A stretch of DNA of 52,155 nucleotides. Origin: a virus. The first letter of the stretch is position 1. Each line of letters begins with the position of its first letter. This document shows, piece after piece, positions 32,326 to 42,770 of this stretch. The stretch is from IMG/VR virus record IMGVR_UViG_3300044623_000381, positions 1 through 52,155 of that record. One strand, written 5' to 3'. The position numbers and the translations under genes were made by a program. A model generated the notes under the pieces. It was not told the origin of the DNA. It saw only the letters and a program-made list of their open reading frames with translations, and ran no database searches.

Positions 32326-33297
32326 ATGCGATCAAAGAAGAGTAAAGAACCAAAAAAATATATAGCGGGAGGACTTGTTCTAGCTGGAGCATTAGGCGCA
32401 GCGCAAACAGGACTTGGTGCATACCAAATGATTCAAGGACAGCAGGCTGCTAAACGAATTAAGGAGGCTTCAACAGCTCGTCCTTCTGAATACGCAGAGA
32501 TGCTAAAGCAGGCTCGTAATGCGGAGCTAGAGCAAAGACGCCTTGAGGAACTTAACCGCTCTATAGCTACAGGAATCGCTGCTGCCCAAGGGGCTGGTGG
32601 TCGTGCTGTTGTCGGAGCGTTGCCAGGTATGATTCGTGCGTCAGATGCTGGCGCCTTGGATATCTTAGGTCAGCGTCAGGCTCAGACTATGCAGGCCCTT
32701 GGCTTTGCGGCGCAGGGCTCTGAGCGAGAGATTGGACGTAAGATAAATCGTGAAATGATGGAGCGTCAAGCTGCTCAGGCCGCCATTGAGGGCGGCCTCC
32801 AGAACATCGCAGGTGGTGTAGGTCAGATTGGATCTGCAGGTGTATATGGCGCTCAATTGGCGTCTAAAAAGCCCGCTAAAGCTGGTGCTGAATCAGTACT
32901 TAGTGCAGAAGATATAGCTAGAACTGAAACCGTTGCCTCTTTAAGAGGAGCGGAAGGCGAACGTGCTGTTCTTGCTCAAGGATTTGACAATATGCAAGAG
33001 GAGGAGATGTTTCCGTTGATTCCAGAATCAGCAGAAAGTAGAGCCGCTAAGATATTAGGACTTACAGAATATCCAGACATCTTAAAAGATCGCTCGTTTT
33101 ACAAAAAAGACGGAGGTATGGTAACAGGCGGTAAGTTTGACCATAAGACCAACCCAATCGACATCGTAAAGAAAGGTCAGAAGATTGGCGAGATGACAGG
33201 CGGAGAGGTTATCCTAAACCCAGCCCAACAGCAAAAGCTCAGCAAAGAAAGTGCTTACTTTCGTCAGCTGTTAAAGAAATTCAATAAGCAAAAGTAA
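32326..33297 (+). CDS. Putative internal virion / ejection protein
   Basis: The 323-residue protein has a hydrophobic Ala/Gly-rich N-terminal stretch (about 12-40: YIAGGLVLAGALGAAQTGLG), followed by long helices with Ala/Gln/Arg (ASTARPSEYAEMLKQARNAE). A Gly-rich turn region follows, then a conserved-looking C-terminus, TGGEVILNPAQQQKLS. T7 gp14 and analogues have this size and a membrane-active helix, and sit in the head before ejection. It is the first of three consecutive candidate ejection proteins. It overlaps the next gene by one base. Confidence 0.6.
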   Translation: MRSKKSKEPKKYIAGGLVLAGALGAAQTGLGAYQMIQGQQAAKRIKEASTARPSEYAEMLKQARNAELEQRRLEELNRSIATGIAAAQGAGGRAVVGALPGMIRASDAGALDILGQRQAQTMQALGFAAQGSEREIGRKINREMMERQAAQAAIEGGLQNIAGGVGQIGSAGVYGAQLASKKPAKAGAESVLSAEDIARTETVASLRGAEGERAVLAQGFDNMQEEEMFPLIPESAESRAAKILGLTEYPDILKDRSFYKKDGGMVTGGKFDHKTNPIDIVKKGQKIGEMTGGEVILNPAQQQKLSKESAYFRQLLKKFNKQK

Positions 33298-34709
33298 TGG
33301 CTAAACTTATCCCAAGTGGCGTAATTCAGCTGCCAAACTTTGCGGAGCTTCAGTACAATCTCAATGAGCGTGAGCGCCAGAAGCAGCTTCAGTTCGACGA
33401 TTGGTCATCTCAGTTTACGAAGAAGTCAGGAACATATCTTGATGGAGATAGAGAGGCTGTTCAGACAGCCTATGGCGCGGTAGAGAACTCACTTAAAGAG
33501 CTTGCTAGGGACCCAGATAATATAGACCTACGACGTAAGGTTCGTGAGGCTAATGCTGGATACAACGAGATAGCAGGAACAGCACAATATCTTGCAGACA
33601 ACTACCGACAGCAGTGGTCTGCATACAATACCAAGCCAGATCAGTTTGACTTGGGTGGGAGAAATGCTTCGGAATTATTTGATGCCGAGCGTACCACTAA
33701 ACGTGACGCAAATCAAATTATGTCGCTTGCTGCCAATCCTTTTACCTTGCTTCCAAGGTATAACTATGATATGCAGAGCCCTAATCAGATTGCTGATGAA
33801 ATGGCTTCAACGTTTGAACGCAATAAGAATGATTACATCAAGCGTGACGGAACTATTGATCAAGAAAAAGCTGGAAAGTGGGCAGCGGAATATCTTCTTG
33901 CCCGAAACATTGACCCGGCACAGTTAAAAAATGCCGTTGTATTTGAGGGGGTGTCTCAAGGTAAGCTTGGACGTAACGGTCAAATCACAAGCAGAGCAGA
34001 CCTAGACATCATTGATTCAGAAGGATTTGCTCCTCTAAAAGAAGGATTAGTTGCAGACTACAACAACAAAGCCATTAATGCTTTCTTAAAGAAAATTCCT
34101 GAGCGTGGAATTTCAGCGTACGATAAGGCTGTCAATGATCAGAAGATTGCAATTGAAATCGCTAAGCTTAATCAAAAGGCAACTGAAAATCAGCGTAAAA
34201 ATAAGTATTTTGGAATTGAGCCAGCTGCTTACGTTCAGCGAGTAGGAGAGAACATTTTATCTACTGGATATATGATTCCCATTCGAACTGCCAAAATCCC
34301 AACAGTTGGTGGTGAAATCTCAGCATTTGGAAAACTTAATGGAAAGCCAAGTATAATCGTTGAGGTTAGAGAGAAAAGAATAGGTGCTGATGGAGTAGAA
34401 TTCGTGGCCGTAAGAGAGGTTGGTAGAGAAGCAAAACCAAGCGATCTTTCAACACTAAGAAAAGCCACTGAAGGATTGTCAGATAGCTATTTTAATGCCC
34501 TACCATCATCACAGATTAAACCTCGCGCTACTGCAATGCAGTCTGCAGCGTCTGGAAGACTTGATATAAATGGAGCTTCCGAAGCTCTAGGTCTACAAGA
34601 GACACAGGCGCCACAAGGTGGAGAGGTTTGGTCTTCTGAAATGTTTGGAGAAAGTCAATTCTCTAAACCTAGAATACCTACCATCCCAGGCATCACCATT
34701 ATCGACTAG
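33297..34709 (+). CDS. Putative internal virion protein
   Basis: The 470-residue protein is mainly helical, with Arg/Gln/Asp-rich segments (ELQYNLNERERQKQLQFDDW near the N-terminus), an acidic turn region and a beta-containing part around 310-400 (VREKRIGADGVEF). Its end (PRIPTIPGITIID) is hydrophobic and Pro-rich. It lies between a gp14-like protein and the giant polyvalent protein, the slot of T7 gp15. No specific family is recognised, so the role is inferred from the gene order. Confidence 0.55.
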   Translation: MAKLIPSGVIQLPNFAELQYNLNERERQKQLQFDDWSSQFTKKSGTYLDGDREAVQTAYGAVENSLKELARDPDNIDLRRKVREANAGYNEIAGTAQYLADNYRQQWSAYNTKPDQFDLGGRNASELFDAERTTKRDANQIMSLAANPFTLLPRYNYDMQSPNQIADEMASTFERNKNDYIKRDGTIDQEKAGKWAAEYLLARNIDPAQLKNAVVFEGVSQGKLGRNGQITSRADLDIIDSEGFAPLKEGLVADYNNKAINAFLKKIPERGISAYDKAVNDQKIAIEIAKLNQKATENQRKNKYFGIEPAAYVQRVGENILSTGYMIPIRTAKIPTVGGEISAFGKLNGKPSIIVEVREKRIGADGVEFVAVREVGREAKPSDLSTLRKATEGLSDSYFNALPSSQIKPRATAMQSAASGRLDINGASEALGLQETQAPQGGEVWSSEMFGESQFSKPRIPTIPGITIID

Positions 34710-34719
34710 AAGTAATTAG

Positions 34720-34727
34720 TATCTTTG
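34720..34727 (+). promoter_or_regulatory. TAnnTTTG promoter box, near-leaderless
   Basis: TATCTTTG, preceded by TAATTAG as at 32314, ends 5 nt before the ATG at 34733. Confidence 0.6.
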
Positions 34728-34732
34728 TCATA

Positions 34733-37700
34733 ATGAACGAAGAGCTACAATCTTTAATCGATCGCGCAATGGCCGCAGGTCGTAGTCCCGGGCAAATTAT
34801 TTCAGCCTTAAAGCAGAATGGTCTTGACGATGGCGGAATAATGTCTGCAGATTCCTATATTAAAAAAAAAAGTCCAAGCGATTTAAAGGGATCAAGTTCT
34901 CTATCGGATCTACGACCATCTGTATCGGAATCATTAGGTAGCGAGCGAGTACAGATAGGCTTTGATGAAGCTGCTATACAGCAGAAGAAAAAGGCTATCT
35001 CAGATGATGCTGCCGCACAGGTATACACTGCTGTAGTTAAGACTAAAGGTGACCTAAACAAGATTGAAGACAAGCAGGCTTTTGCCAATGCCTACACCAC
35101 ATATCGCTCTATGTCCGACGACCCTATGGTGTCGTCGCTTCCTCAGAATCCAGTAGCTCAAAATGGGCAGATAGACTTTGCTGTTGTCCCTGCATTGAAG
35201 AAGGGTGCCACTGAATACATCAACGACTTAATCAAGCAAGAAGAGGCTCGAAAAGCCAAGCTTGGAGAGAAGATTACAGTACCGATATTAAGCGAAGCAG
35301 CAGCTGGTGCAAATGCGCTTATTGGTGGTGTCTTAAAGTTCAATGAAATGATTACTGGAAGGGACAGCGAGCTTGCTGATTTCTTTCTAAATGATGCATC
35401 AACTAGAGGTCGTGATGCTCTTATTGATTATGGCCTTACCGAAGAAGACATTAGTAAGGGTCTTATTGGCAATATATCAGAAGGGAATATAGGTACTGGT
35501 TTAGCTATATTTGGCTCTACTTTGGTTCAACAGTTACCTCAGCTTGCTGCTGTTGCTCTGACTGGTGGTGCTGGACTTCCACTGCTCGCTGCATCTGCAG
35601 CTGGTAGCGGTTATGCCTCATTCGAAGATCGATCTGATTTAAGCGAAGGAGAGAAAGTGCTTTACGGCATTGGTGTTGGAGCTGCTGAATATTTAGCAGA
35701 ACGGTTATTTCTTGGTGACATAAACGCAATCCGAAAGGCGCTTGGCAAAGAAGGTATAGAGGGCCTTACTAAAAAAGAGCTGGGCGATGTGATGTTTGGC
35801 GCACTACCTAAAGGAGTGCGTGGAGTAATGGAAGAAGGAACAGAAGAACTTCTTACCAGTGTAGCCCAGCAGACTCTCGGAAAGATTATTGCAGGCGAGG
35901 AGTTTAACCCTATTGAGATTGCAGAAAGTGCAATCTATGGTGGAACTCTTGGTGGCAGCATTTATTTATTGAGTCGTGGCAGTGGTGCTATTGTAGATCC
36001 AGAAAATGAAGCTAAGATTCAGGACTTAAAAAAAGATCTGAATAAAACACAACAGGCAAAAAGCCGACCAGACATTGCCGAGGAAGAAAGAGAAATACTG
36101 TCTAGAAAAGAACAAGAGACTCGTCAGGCGATTAATGATTTTAAAGCGAAGGATGATGATTTAGTTGCTCGTATGAGCGAAGAAGATCGCGTGGCGCTAA
36201 AGAGTATTCAAGACGAAATTAGTTCAATCAGAAGAAAAAATACTATTGTAAAGACAGAAGAGGGTAAACAGCAACTCAAAAAAGAGTCTCTTGCCGCCAT
36301 TCAAAAGTTAAACAATCTAAAGACTAAATATGATACTCAAGAAGAAGCAGGGATACCAAGTCCTATCGTCGAAGGGGAAGCCCCTATCGAAGTCCAACCT
36401 ATCGAAGGAGCAAGCCAAGAAACGCCTCAAGCAGGTGGAGTTTTTCAAGTACCTGTCGAAGAAGGGGCTGAAGCCACAGCCCAAACAGAAGTAATAGCCC
36501 CAATACAGGCAACAGTATTTGCTGCTCCGTTCTACGACACTAAAGTCAATAACATTCAGGAGGCTAGGGCTATTCGTCAGAGCGAGCCATACATTAATAA
36601 TCTAGACACAGTACGTAATGCGTCTGCATTATTTAACCTAGAGATTGAGAACATAGACGAATCCATTGGAGGATTCGTTAACGAAGCTGGAGATAAAATT
36701 GTAGAGATATCAAATATCATTAGAGTCAAGGGAACTCCCGAAGACGTACAGAACTACGCCGCGTTTCTAGCCACTTCATCGCCAGAAACTCAGGAGGCAA
36801 CTATTGCCGCTACTTATGTCGAGCCCGACAGTGAAACCCACAACATTGATGAGTTAACTATCAGTGTATCAGATGTTGACGGAGCCATTGAAGCGCTCAA
36901 GGAAAACGATATTTACGACTTTACAATCAACGACTCCAACAACACCATTACATTTTTAGATTTTTCTAAGGGTGCTGATGGTGATTTTATGGATAATGTT
37001 GGTAAATTTGCTAAATCTTTAGAACGAAAAAACATTAGTTATGAAAAAAGAGACATCCGAGCCATCGACTCAAAATATATCGGACCGAGAGAAAGGGAGG
37101 GAATTTTTAGCGGGATTCAAGAAACTCTCGTACAACAGGGACAGACTGGGACAGAGCTTTATAAGCAAGTCGAACAAGCGATAGCTAGAAACCAAGAGTT
37201 TCTAGCTAAGACGTCAGCCCCAATATCTGAGGCTATAGTAGCTGAAGAGATTACTGAACAAGCTGTAGAACAAGAGCCTATAAAGAATAAGAAAGGCTTA
37301 AGCAGTGAGCAGGTAAATGAAGCTGTATCTGGTGCTGAAAGACTAGCTAAACGGCTAGGTCTTCCTACTAAGATAATAGTACACAACAGCAGAAAGGAAT
37401 TTAATGACGCTATGGACGAGGTGTCTAAGAGCGGATCTGTTGACGCTGGTGTTGAGTCGGGTAGGTTTATCCCGTCTGCTAATGAGATACACCTGAACCT
37501 CGAGGATATGACCTCAGAGGTTCCTTTCCACGAGGTGTTCCACGCAGCCTTTGTAAACAGGTTTGGCAAGAGAGGACAAAAGGTTCGTGAGAAAGTAGCT
37601 ACCGACTTTTACAATGGCATCGTTAGGATTCTACGTAGCGGAAGCGAGCAGGATCAATTGCTTGCTGATGCTGTTGAATCATTCACTAGGTCTGGGTACT

Positions 37701-40700
37701 ACACCGCTGAAGAGAAGCCAGAGGAGTTCTTAGCTCAAACAGCTGGATTTCTATCTACTAGTGGCGATAAGATCAGCAAGTCTACGATGGACAAGCTCAT
37801 CCAGTGGCTTAACAACTTCATTGCTAAGATTGCTCCAGGCGTTAAGGTTAATACTCGTGGTGAGTTTATTGACTTTATGAACTCGTTTTCTGGTGCGTTG
37901 TTTTACTCTCAAGCAGAGCAGACAAACGCTATTGATAAGCTTGGTGAGATGGAGGACGGGACTATTCCGTTGACAGAATCTCCAATTGACGTATCCCCAG
38001 AACAGCTAAAAGATTCTTCTAGTCGTAAAGCAAACTATATCAATACGTACATATCAAATAAGTACATCGTAGATCCAGAGAAAGTATTCGAAGACTTCCG
38101 TAAGGAAAACGGCCGAGACCCAAAGGTTTGGATTTGGATGAGTGACCAACTTAAGCGTGGTGAATACTTTAATCCAAAAAGTGGAGTACGTATGAGTCTT
38201 GAAGGCGGAATCGGATTCGCTTTTGATGCCGAAAATCAAAAGAAAAATATCGTGTGGGCATCTGGTCTTTCCGATAAGACCCTCACCGAACGCACCAAAG
38301 ATGCGGACTTCATTTGGTTTATGTCTGGCAGTCCCAAGTCAAGTTTTAACTTCTCAAAGGGAACTACTAAAGTATTCTTTGCCGAGATTGAAGCTGGTAT
38401 GCAAAATGTAAAAGGTCAGACCATTGAAGGAGTTGAAATAAAGGACGGGTCATTCGATGAGTTTATTGCTGTTGTTAATGCAATCTATGATGCAAACACT
38501 GGTAAAAACTGGGTAAATGCGGATAAGTGGACCAACGTTCGTAAATACTTAAACGACGGTAAGAAGGGCCTTATTGATAAGCCTATTCGTAAGTTTGTCG
38601 TAGAGAATATGATGCACGAAGGCGAGGGTAAGTCTATGCAGATTCCTGTACAAAAGTTCCTTCACGAGACTCTTGGAGTTCCACAGAAAGATGTGTTCCA
38701 TTCTTTGCTTCGTGACGAGGCATTAGTAAAAAATAATGTTCGCAACGGAGACCTTACACTTATTGTTAAGCCTACTGGAATCATTCGTGGATCTAACGTT
38801 CACGACACGTACCCAACAGCTATTACTGGTAAGATTGTAGGTGTGCCAAATAAGATTTATAGCGTACTTGATGTTGTACCAGAAGAAGCAAAAACCGTAA
38901 TATCAACGCAGACTGGATTACCGATTCCAAATGCTTCACCAACCACACAGATTAAGACTGCTGTTGGTGATGTGGGGCGTATTTACAAATCGATAGAGCT
39001 TCAAACAAAGGAGGCCAACAAAGTATATGACAACATACTTAAGGAGTCTAGTTCTAAGTCTTTCCAAGAGCTTTCAGAAGCTAGTAAAGCTGGTTTGCTT
39101 ATACACGCAACAAAAGGTTCATTTGATACATTTGATCCGCAGAGAATATACGGAGGAGCACGATCCCTATATGGATACGGATTCTACTTTACATCAAGAG
39201 CAAGTAAGGCGTTAGACTATGGGAGCAAATTTATTTTTACGCCATTAAATAAATATAACTTCCTTGACATTGATGCAAAAGCAAACAATGATTTTGCGAA
39301 CGAACTTAAGTCATTGGCTGAAGCTCGGATTTTAAAACTTCAGGGCCTATTTAAAGGCATTGAATTAATACCAAAATCATTAAAGACTCCACTAGATAAC
39401 GCATTAAAAATAAGTTCTACCATATCTGGTGATTCTAAATATGGCAAGTATTCTATTGATGACTTGCGTAAGTTTTTAGATAACGATTACATTCTTAGTT
39501 TCACAGATTTTTCTGAAGCTATGCTATCTGTTGGTTATGATGGATTCCAAACTGATGACTTTTATGAGGCTGTAATCTTCAACTTTGGAAAGCTGAACGA
39601 CAACCTTGTTAAGGACGAAGCTGACTACTTAAAAGAGTCATCTTCTCGTGATGTTCGTGAGGAAATACTAGATAAAGAACAGCTATCATTTAAGCAGAGG
39701 GCTGTTAATACAGCTAAGACTTTTGTTTGGAGCGATACTCAGAAGCAAATTCGGGTATTTAAAGAGCGTATGAGTTCTCAGATAGCTGAGGAAGGTATTC
39801 AGATTACAAAGTTTACAAAAAGTCTTAATAAACTTCTTAAAAAAGCAGATGTTCAGACTCTTGACTTAGTAGGTGACATATTTGATGGAACACTTACTCC
39901 AGAGAATCAAAGAATACTAGAGTCTAAGCCCAATGGAAGTCTGATATTCGGACAGGCAAATGCAATGCGTAACTACATTGATTCGTTTGCCGAGGAGTTC
40001 GTAAACAGCCCAGAGTTTCACGCGATGCCAGAGGAAACTGTTAACACAATTGTTGACAACTTTGGTCAATATATGCGTGGTAGTTATAGATTCTGGAAGG
40101 ATAAGAACTTCAAGCCGTCAAATGCTGCACGTCGTGAAGCAATCGCTTACGAGTATGAGATATTACGCGCAAAGAGCATTGGACAACTTACAAAGTTGTC
40201 TGGTCTAACCGAGAGTGAGGCTGACGATTTCTTTGAACTGCTTCACGATGAAACACTTGCTCAAGCAACAAAGGTAATAGACGACTACATTGCCGACATT
40301 GAAAAGATTCGCAACGGAAGCGACTTTAAGAAGCTTGGAATCGTAAGTCCTTCTGGCATAAAGCTGCCAAGCGAACAGTTCTTACGCCGTAAAGAATTAC
40401 CTGAGACAATTCAAAATTTGCTAGGTAAGGAGCGTGACCCAATTATTCGATTTATTGACACGACAATTGCTCTATCAAACATCAAGTACAAGGGCCATAT
40501 GCTCTACGCGATAAGCGAATCACTTGGCGGAACCCAGTTCATCAAGAACGAGGTGACGGACGCTGAGAAGTCAACTGGTGAATACAAAGAGGTAAAGGAT
40601 AAGTTCTCGCCCCTTAATGGTCGATTCGTTCACCGTGATGTGTATGAGGCAATCACAAATCAAAACATCTATGAATCCGATAACATATGGATGAGTGGAT

Positions 40701-42220
40701 ACCTAACAACCCTTCAGCTTGCTCGTAAATCTAAGGTTATATATAACCTTCCTTCTTGGCGTAAAAACCTTACTGGTGGCTGGTATACTATGGCAGCAAA
40801 CGGAGTGATTAACCCTAGCTTCGTAAGAGACATTAAGCGTCGTGCTGAGTTATTTGCAACGGGAGAGACGGACCAGGAGACAGAAGATCTGCGCAAGATT
40901 ATGGCTAACAATGGATTGCTTGCTCAGGACGTTAACGCTAATCTTTTGGGATTCACAAACGCTATGTACTCTCGCACTTTAACTGGAAATGACAAGGACT
41001 ACAATAGTTATGTTGACAGGGCAAGAAATCTAATTAAGAATTTTGACTCTGTAGTAGGTCAGAAATATGCTGCTGTTGACGACTACACTAAGCTTGTAGT
41101 CTTCCGTTCAGAGATTCAATCCTTTGCGAAGAAGATATACGGGAATTCATACGACTCGCTTACTGAGGCCCAGAAGAATAAGGTTCACGCTGAGGCGGCT
41201 GAGTTTGTGAAGCAGAACACACCAACGTTCTCAAGACTACCAAAGTGGTATGCATCACTTGCCAAGCTTCCAGCAGGAGACTTTCTATCTTTTGAGTTTG
41301 AATCCCTTCGTAGTTTCGGGACCAATATACTCAACGGACAGAGGGACCTTATGAAGGGTATGACCGATAAGACCCTAAGTAAGGAGCAGAAGGCTGAATA
41401 TATTGAGTCTGGATCTCGTCGCCTAGCTGGGTCTGCTGCAATTCTCGGGGCTCGTTTAGCTATAACCTCTATCTTAGCATCTCTTGCACTTGGGGATGAT
41501 GATGAGCTTGAGGAGGACATCAAGAACAACCGACCAAACTGGATGGAGGGCCACAGCATTATACCTACTAAAGTCAGTAAGGAAGGCATTGCAACCGTCT
41601 ATGACTATTCTATGGAGGATCCATATGGAAGCTTCTTTGACCTAGCTACAGACCCATTATCTTTCCCAGCGTATGTTGTTGACCTACTTCAGCCTAATAT
41701 GGGTATCTCGTTCTTAACTAATCTTGCAGAAAACAAGGACTTTTACGGAAGGGATATAACCAACAGCTACGACAGCAAACTAACGAAGGGGTACAAGTAT
41801 GGTGGTCACACACTAAAGTCATTGATTATTCCTCCGTTTATTGCATCATCGTACCGCGATGAGCAAAAACGTCTTGAGGCTGAGGCTGACAAGTACAGTC
41901 CTCTTGATGCTGTTGGACGAGTTGCTTCTCGTGCAGTTATCCGCGACTATGAGTACAACATCCCCGTTCAGTTCTACTACTTTACGGATCAGTTCCGTAC
42001 AAAGAAGGAACAGTACAGCGACTTAACTGGAGCATCTAGAGACAACAGGCTTGCGGAGCTTGACGAAATCAAGAAGATGTACAAGTCAATCACAAACATT
42101 GGAATCAAGAAAGGAAACTACAAAATGATTGCCGATGCAAACAAAAATGTTAAACGAGCGCTAAAACCAGCTGAAGAAGCTTACGTGCTGTACGGATACG
42201 AAATACCAGAGAAAAAATGA
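34733..42220 (+). CDS. Giant polyvalent virion protein: metallopeptidase plus ADP-ribosyltransferase-like domains
   Basis: This 2495-residue protein is the largest in the window. Residues about 240-320 are hydrophobic and Ala/Gly-rich (LAAVALTGGAGLPLLAASAA) and may cross membranes. HEVFHAAF (H933, E934, H937) is an HExxH zinc-peptidase site, with E997/E998 in EEFLAQ as likely third ligand. LLIHATKGSFDTFD (H1458), then GYGFYFTS (Y1485) and FYEAVIF (E1612) match the H-Y-E pattern of PARP-like ADP-ribosyltransferases. Coiled and helical segments fill the C-terminal third. In other phages such polyvalent proteins are injected to act on host targets. The order of ejection genes supports this. The targets are unknown. 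Confidence 0.7.
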   Translation: MNEELQSLIDRAMAAGRSPGQIISALKQNGLDDGGIMSADSYIKKKSPSDLKGSSSLSDLRPSVSESLGSERVQIGFDEAAIQQKKKAISDDAAAQVYTAVVKTKGDLNKIEDKQAFANAYTTYRSMSDDPMVSSLPQNPVAQNGQIDFAVVPALKKGATEYINDLIKQEEARKAKLGEKITVPILSEAAAGANALIGGVLKFNEMITGRDSELADFFLNDASTRGRDALIDYGLTEEDISKGLIGNISEGNIGTGLAIFGSTLVQQLPQLAAVALTGGAGLPLLAASAAGSGYASFEDRSDLSEGEKVLYGIGVGAAEYLAERLFLGDINAIRKALGKEGIEGLTKKELGDVMFGALPKGVRGVMEEGTEELLTSVAQQTLGKIIAGEEFNPIEIAESAIYGGTLGGSIYLLSRGSGAIVDPENEAKIQDLKKDLNKTQQAKSRPDIAEEEREILSRKEQETRQAINDFKAKDDDLVARMSEEDRVALKSIQDEISSIRRKNTIVKTEEGKQQLKKESLAAIQKLNNLKTKYDTQEEAGIPSPIVEGEAPIEVQPIEGASQETPQAGGVFQVPVEEGAEATAQTEVIAPIQATVFAAPFYDTKVNNIQEARAIRQSEPYINNLDTVRNASALFNLEIENIDESIGGFVNEAGDKIVEISNIIRVKGTPEDVQNYAAFLATSSPETQEATIAATYVEPDSETHNIDELTISVSDVDGAIEALKENDIYDFTINDSNNTITFLDFSKGADGDFMDNVGKFAKSLERKNISYEKRDIRAIDSKYIGPREREGIFSGIQETLVQQGQTGTELYKQVEQAIARNQEFLAKTSAPISEAIVAEEITEQAVEQEPIKNKKGLSSEQVNEAVSGAERLAKRLGLPTKIIVHNSRKEFNDAMDEVSKSGSVDAGVESGRFIPSANEIHLNLEDMTSEVPFHEVFHAAFVNRFGKRGQKVREKVATDFYNGIVRILRSGSEQDQLLADAVESFTRSGYYTAEEKPEEFLAQTAGFLSTSGDKISKSTMDKLIQWLNNFIAKIAPGVKVNTRGEFIDFMNSFSGALFYSQAEQTNAIDKLGEMEDGTIPLTESPIDVSPEQLKDSSSRKANYINTYISNKYIVDPEKVFEDFRKENGRDPKVWIWMSDQLKRGEYFNPKSGVRMSLEGGIGFAFDAENQKKNIVWASGLSDKTLTERTKDADFIWFMSGSPKSSFNFSKGTTKVFFAEIEAGMQNVKGQTIEGVEIKDGSFDEFIAVVNAIYDANTGKNWVNADKWTNVRKYLNDGKKGLIDKPIRKFVVENMMHEGEGKSMQIPVQKFLHETLGVPQKDVFHSLLRDEALVKNNVRNGDLTLIVKPTGIIRGSNVHDTYPTAITGKIVGVPNKIYSVLDVVPEEAKTVISTQTGLPIPNASPTTQIKTAVGDVGRIYKSIELQTKEANKVYDNILKESSSKSFQELSEASKAGLLIHATKGSFDTFDPQRIYGGARSLYGYGFYFTSRASKALDYGSKFIFTPLNKYNFLDIDAKANNDFANELKSLAEARILKLQGLFKGIELIPKSLKTPLDNALKISSTISGDSKYGKYSIDDLRKFLDNDYILSFTDFSEAMLSVGYDGFQTDDFYEAVIFNFGKLNDNLVKDEADYLKESSSRDVREEILDKEQLSFKQRAVNTAKTFVWSDTQKQIRVFKERMSSQIAEEGIQITKFTKSLNKLLKKADVQTLDLVGDIFDGTLTPENQRILESKPNGSLIFGQANAMRNYIDSFAEEFVNSPEFHAMPEETVNTIVDNFGQYMRGSYRFWKDKNFKPSNAARREAIAYEYEILRAKSIGQLTKLSGLTESEADDFFELLHDETLAQATKVIDDYIADIEKIRNGSDFKKLGIVSPSGIKLPSEQFLRRKELPETIQNLLGKERDPIIRFIDTTIALSNIKYKGHMLYAISESLGGTQFIKNEVTDAEKSTGEYKEVKDKFSPLNGRFVHRDVYEAITNQNIYESDNIWMSGYLTTLQLARKSKVIYNLPSWRKNLTGGWYTMAANGVINPSFVRDIKRRAELFATGETDQETEDLRKIMANNGLLAQDVNANLLGFTNAMYSRTLTGNDKDYNSYVDRARNLIKNFDSVVGQKYAAVDDYTKLVVFRSEIQSFAKKIYGNSYDSLTEAQKNKVHAEAAEFVKQNTPTFSRLPKWYASLAKLPAGDFLSFEFESLRSFGTNILNGQRDLMKGMTDKTLSKEQKAEYIESGSRRLAGSAAILGARLAITSILASLALGDDDELEEDIKNNRPNWMEGHSIIPTKVSKEGIATVYDYSMEDPYGSFFDLATDPLSFPAYVVDLLQPNMGISFLTNLAENKDFYGRDITNSYDSKLTKGYKYGGHTLKSLIIPPFIASSYRDEQKRLEAEADKYSPLDAVGRVASRAVIRDYEYNIPVQFYYFTDQFRTKKEQYSDLTGASRDNRLAELDEIKKMYKSITNIGIKKGNYKMIADANKNVKRALKPAEEAYVLYGYEIPEKK

Positions 42221-42630
42221 AATACCTATCAACCCTACTAGTCGCTGCACTTCTTTCAGGATGCAGCGCCACCTATCATCTCAACAAAGCAGTAAAGAAG
42301 GACCCTTCAATACTGAAGCCAACTACCATTACGGTCTGGGATACCATCATCACCCCACCAGTGTATCTGGTTGACACAGTTGCTGTTCTGGATAATGGCG
42401 ATTCTGCGGTGATTGAAAACGACACCGTCAAAATTGTCATCACGAAGTACCAAGACAAGATGATAGTGAAAACCTTGGTAAAGGAAGTTCCCTACGCGGT
42501 GAGTGTCCAGGCTGAGTGTCCACCGCAATTAGTCCAGCCAGAAAGCAAAACGGGCAAGGTAAAAGATTACCTACTTTTGTTCTTAGCGGCAGCACTTGTC
42601 GTTATGATGTTTTTATACCGATTCAGATAA
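42217..42630 (+). CDS. Candidate unimolecular spanin: lipoprotein with C-terminal membrane anchor
   Basis: The 137-residue protein has a lipoprotein signal ending LLSGC (Cys16), a Val/Thr-rich periplasmic stretch (about 25-112) and a C-terminal hydrophobic anchor (about 118-134, DYLLLFLAAALVVMMFLYRF). A single protein tied to the outer membrane by lipid and to the inner membrane by a C-terminal helix is the layout of u-spanins such as T1 gp11 (131 residues). It would fuse the membranes at the end of lysis. It overlaps the polyvalent gene by ATGA and is far from the other lysis genes. Confidence 0.6.
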   Translation: MKYLSTLLVAALLSGCSATYHLNKAVKKDPSILKPTTITVWDTIITPPVYLVDTVAVLDNGDSAVIENDTVKIVITKYQDKMIVKTLVKEVPYAVSVQAECPPQLVQPESKTGKVKDYLLLFLAAALVVMMFLYRFR

Positions 42631-42770
42631 TGGCTAAAACCAAAGCACAAACAGCATCAACCTTTAAAGCAAAGCCAAAGGTCTCAAGGCCTGGCGTACA
42701 TTCCAAGACCAAGAGCAGTAAGCTCAAGACCTCTAAGCTGTACTCCAAGTCCTATCGTGGGCAGGGTTAA
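42630..42770 (+). CDS. Tiny very basic protein
   Basis: The 46-residue product is mostly Lys, Ser and Thr (KTKAQTASTFKAKPKVSRPG, then KTKSSKLKTSKLYSKSY). Its ATG at 42630 shares one base with the previous stop codon. An in-frame ATG at 42516 would overlap the spanin candidate widely and is not used. Such short basic proteins are common in Bacteroidota phage genomes near the end of the late region. It may be a DNA-binding virion protein; no function is proven. Confidence 0.55.
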   Translation: MAKTKAQTASTFKAKPKVSRPGVHSKTKSSKLKTSKLYSKSYRGQG

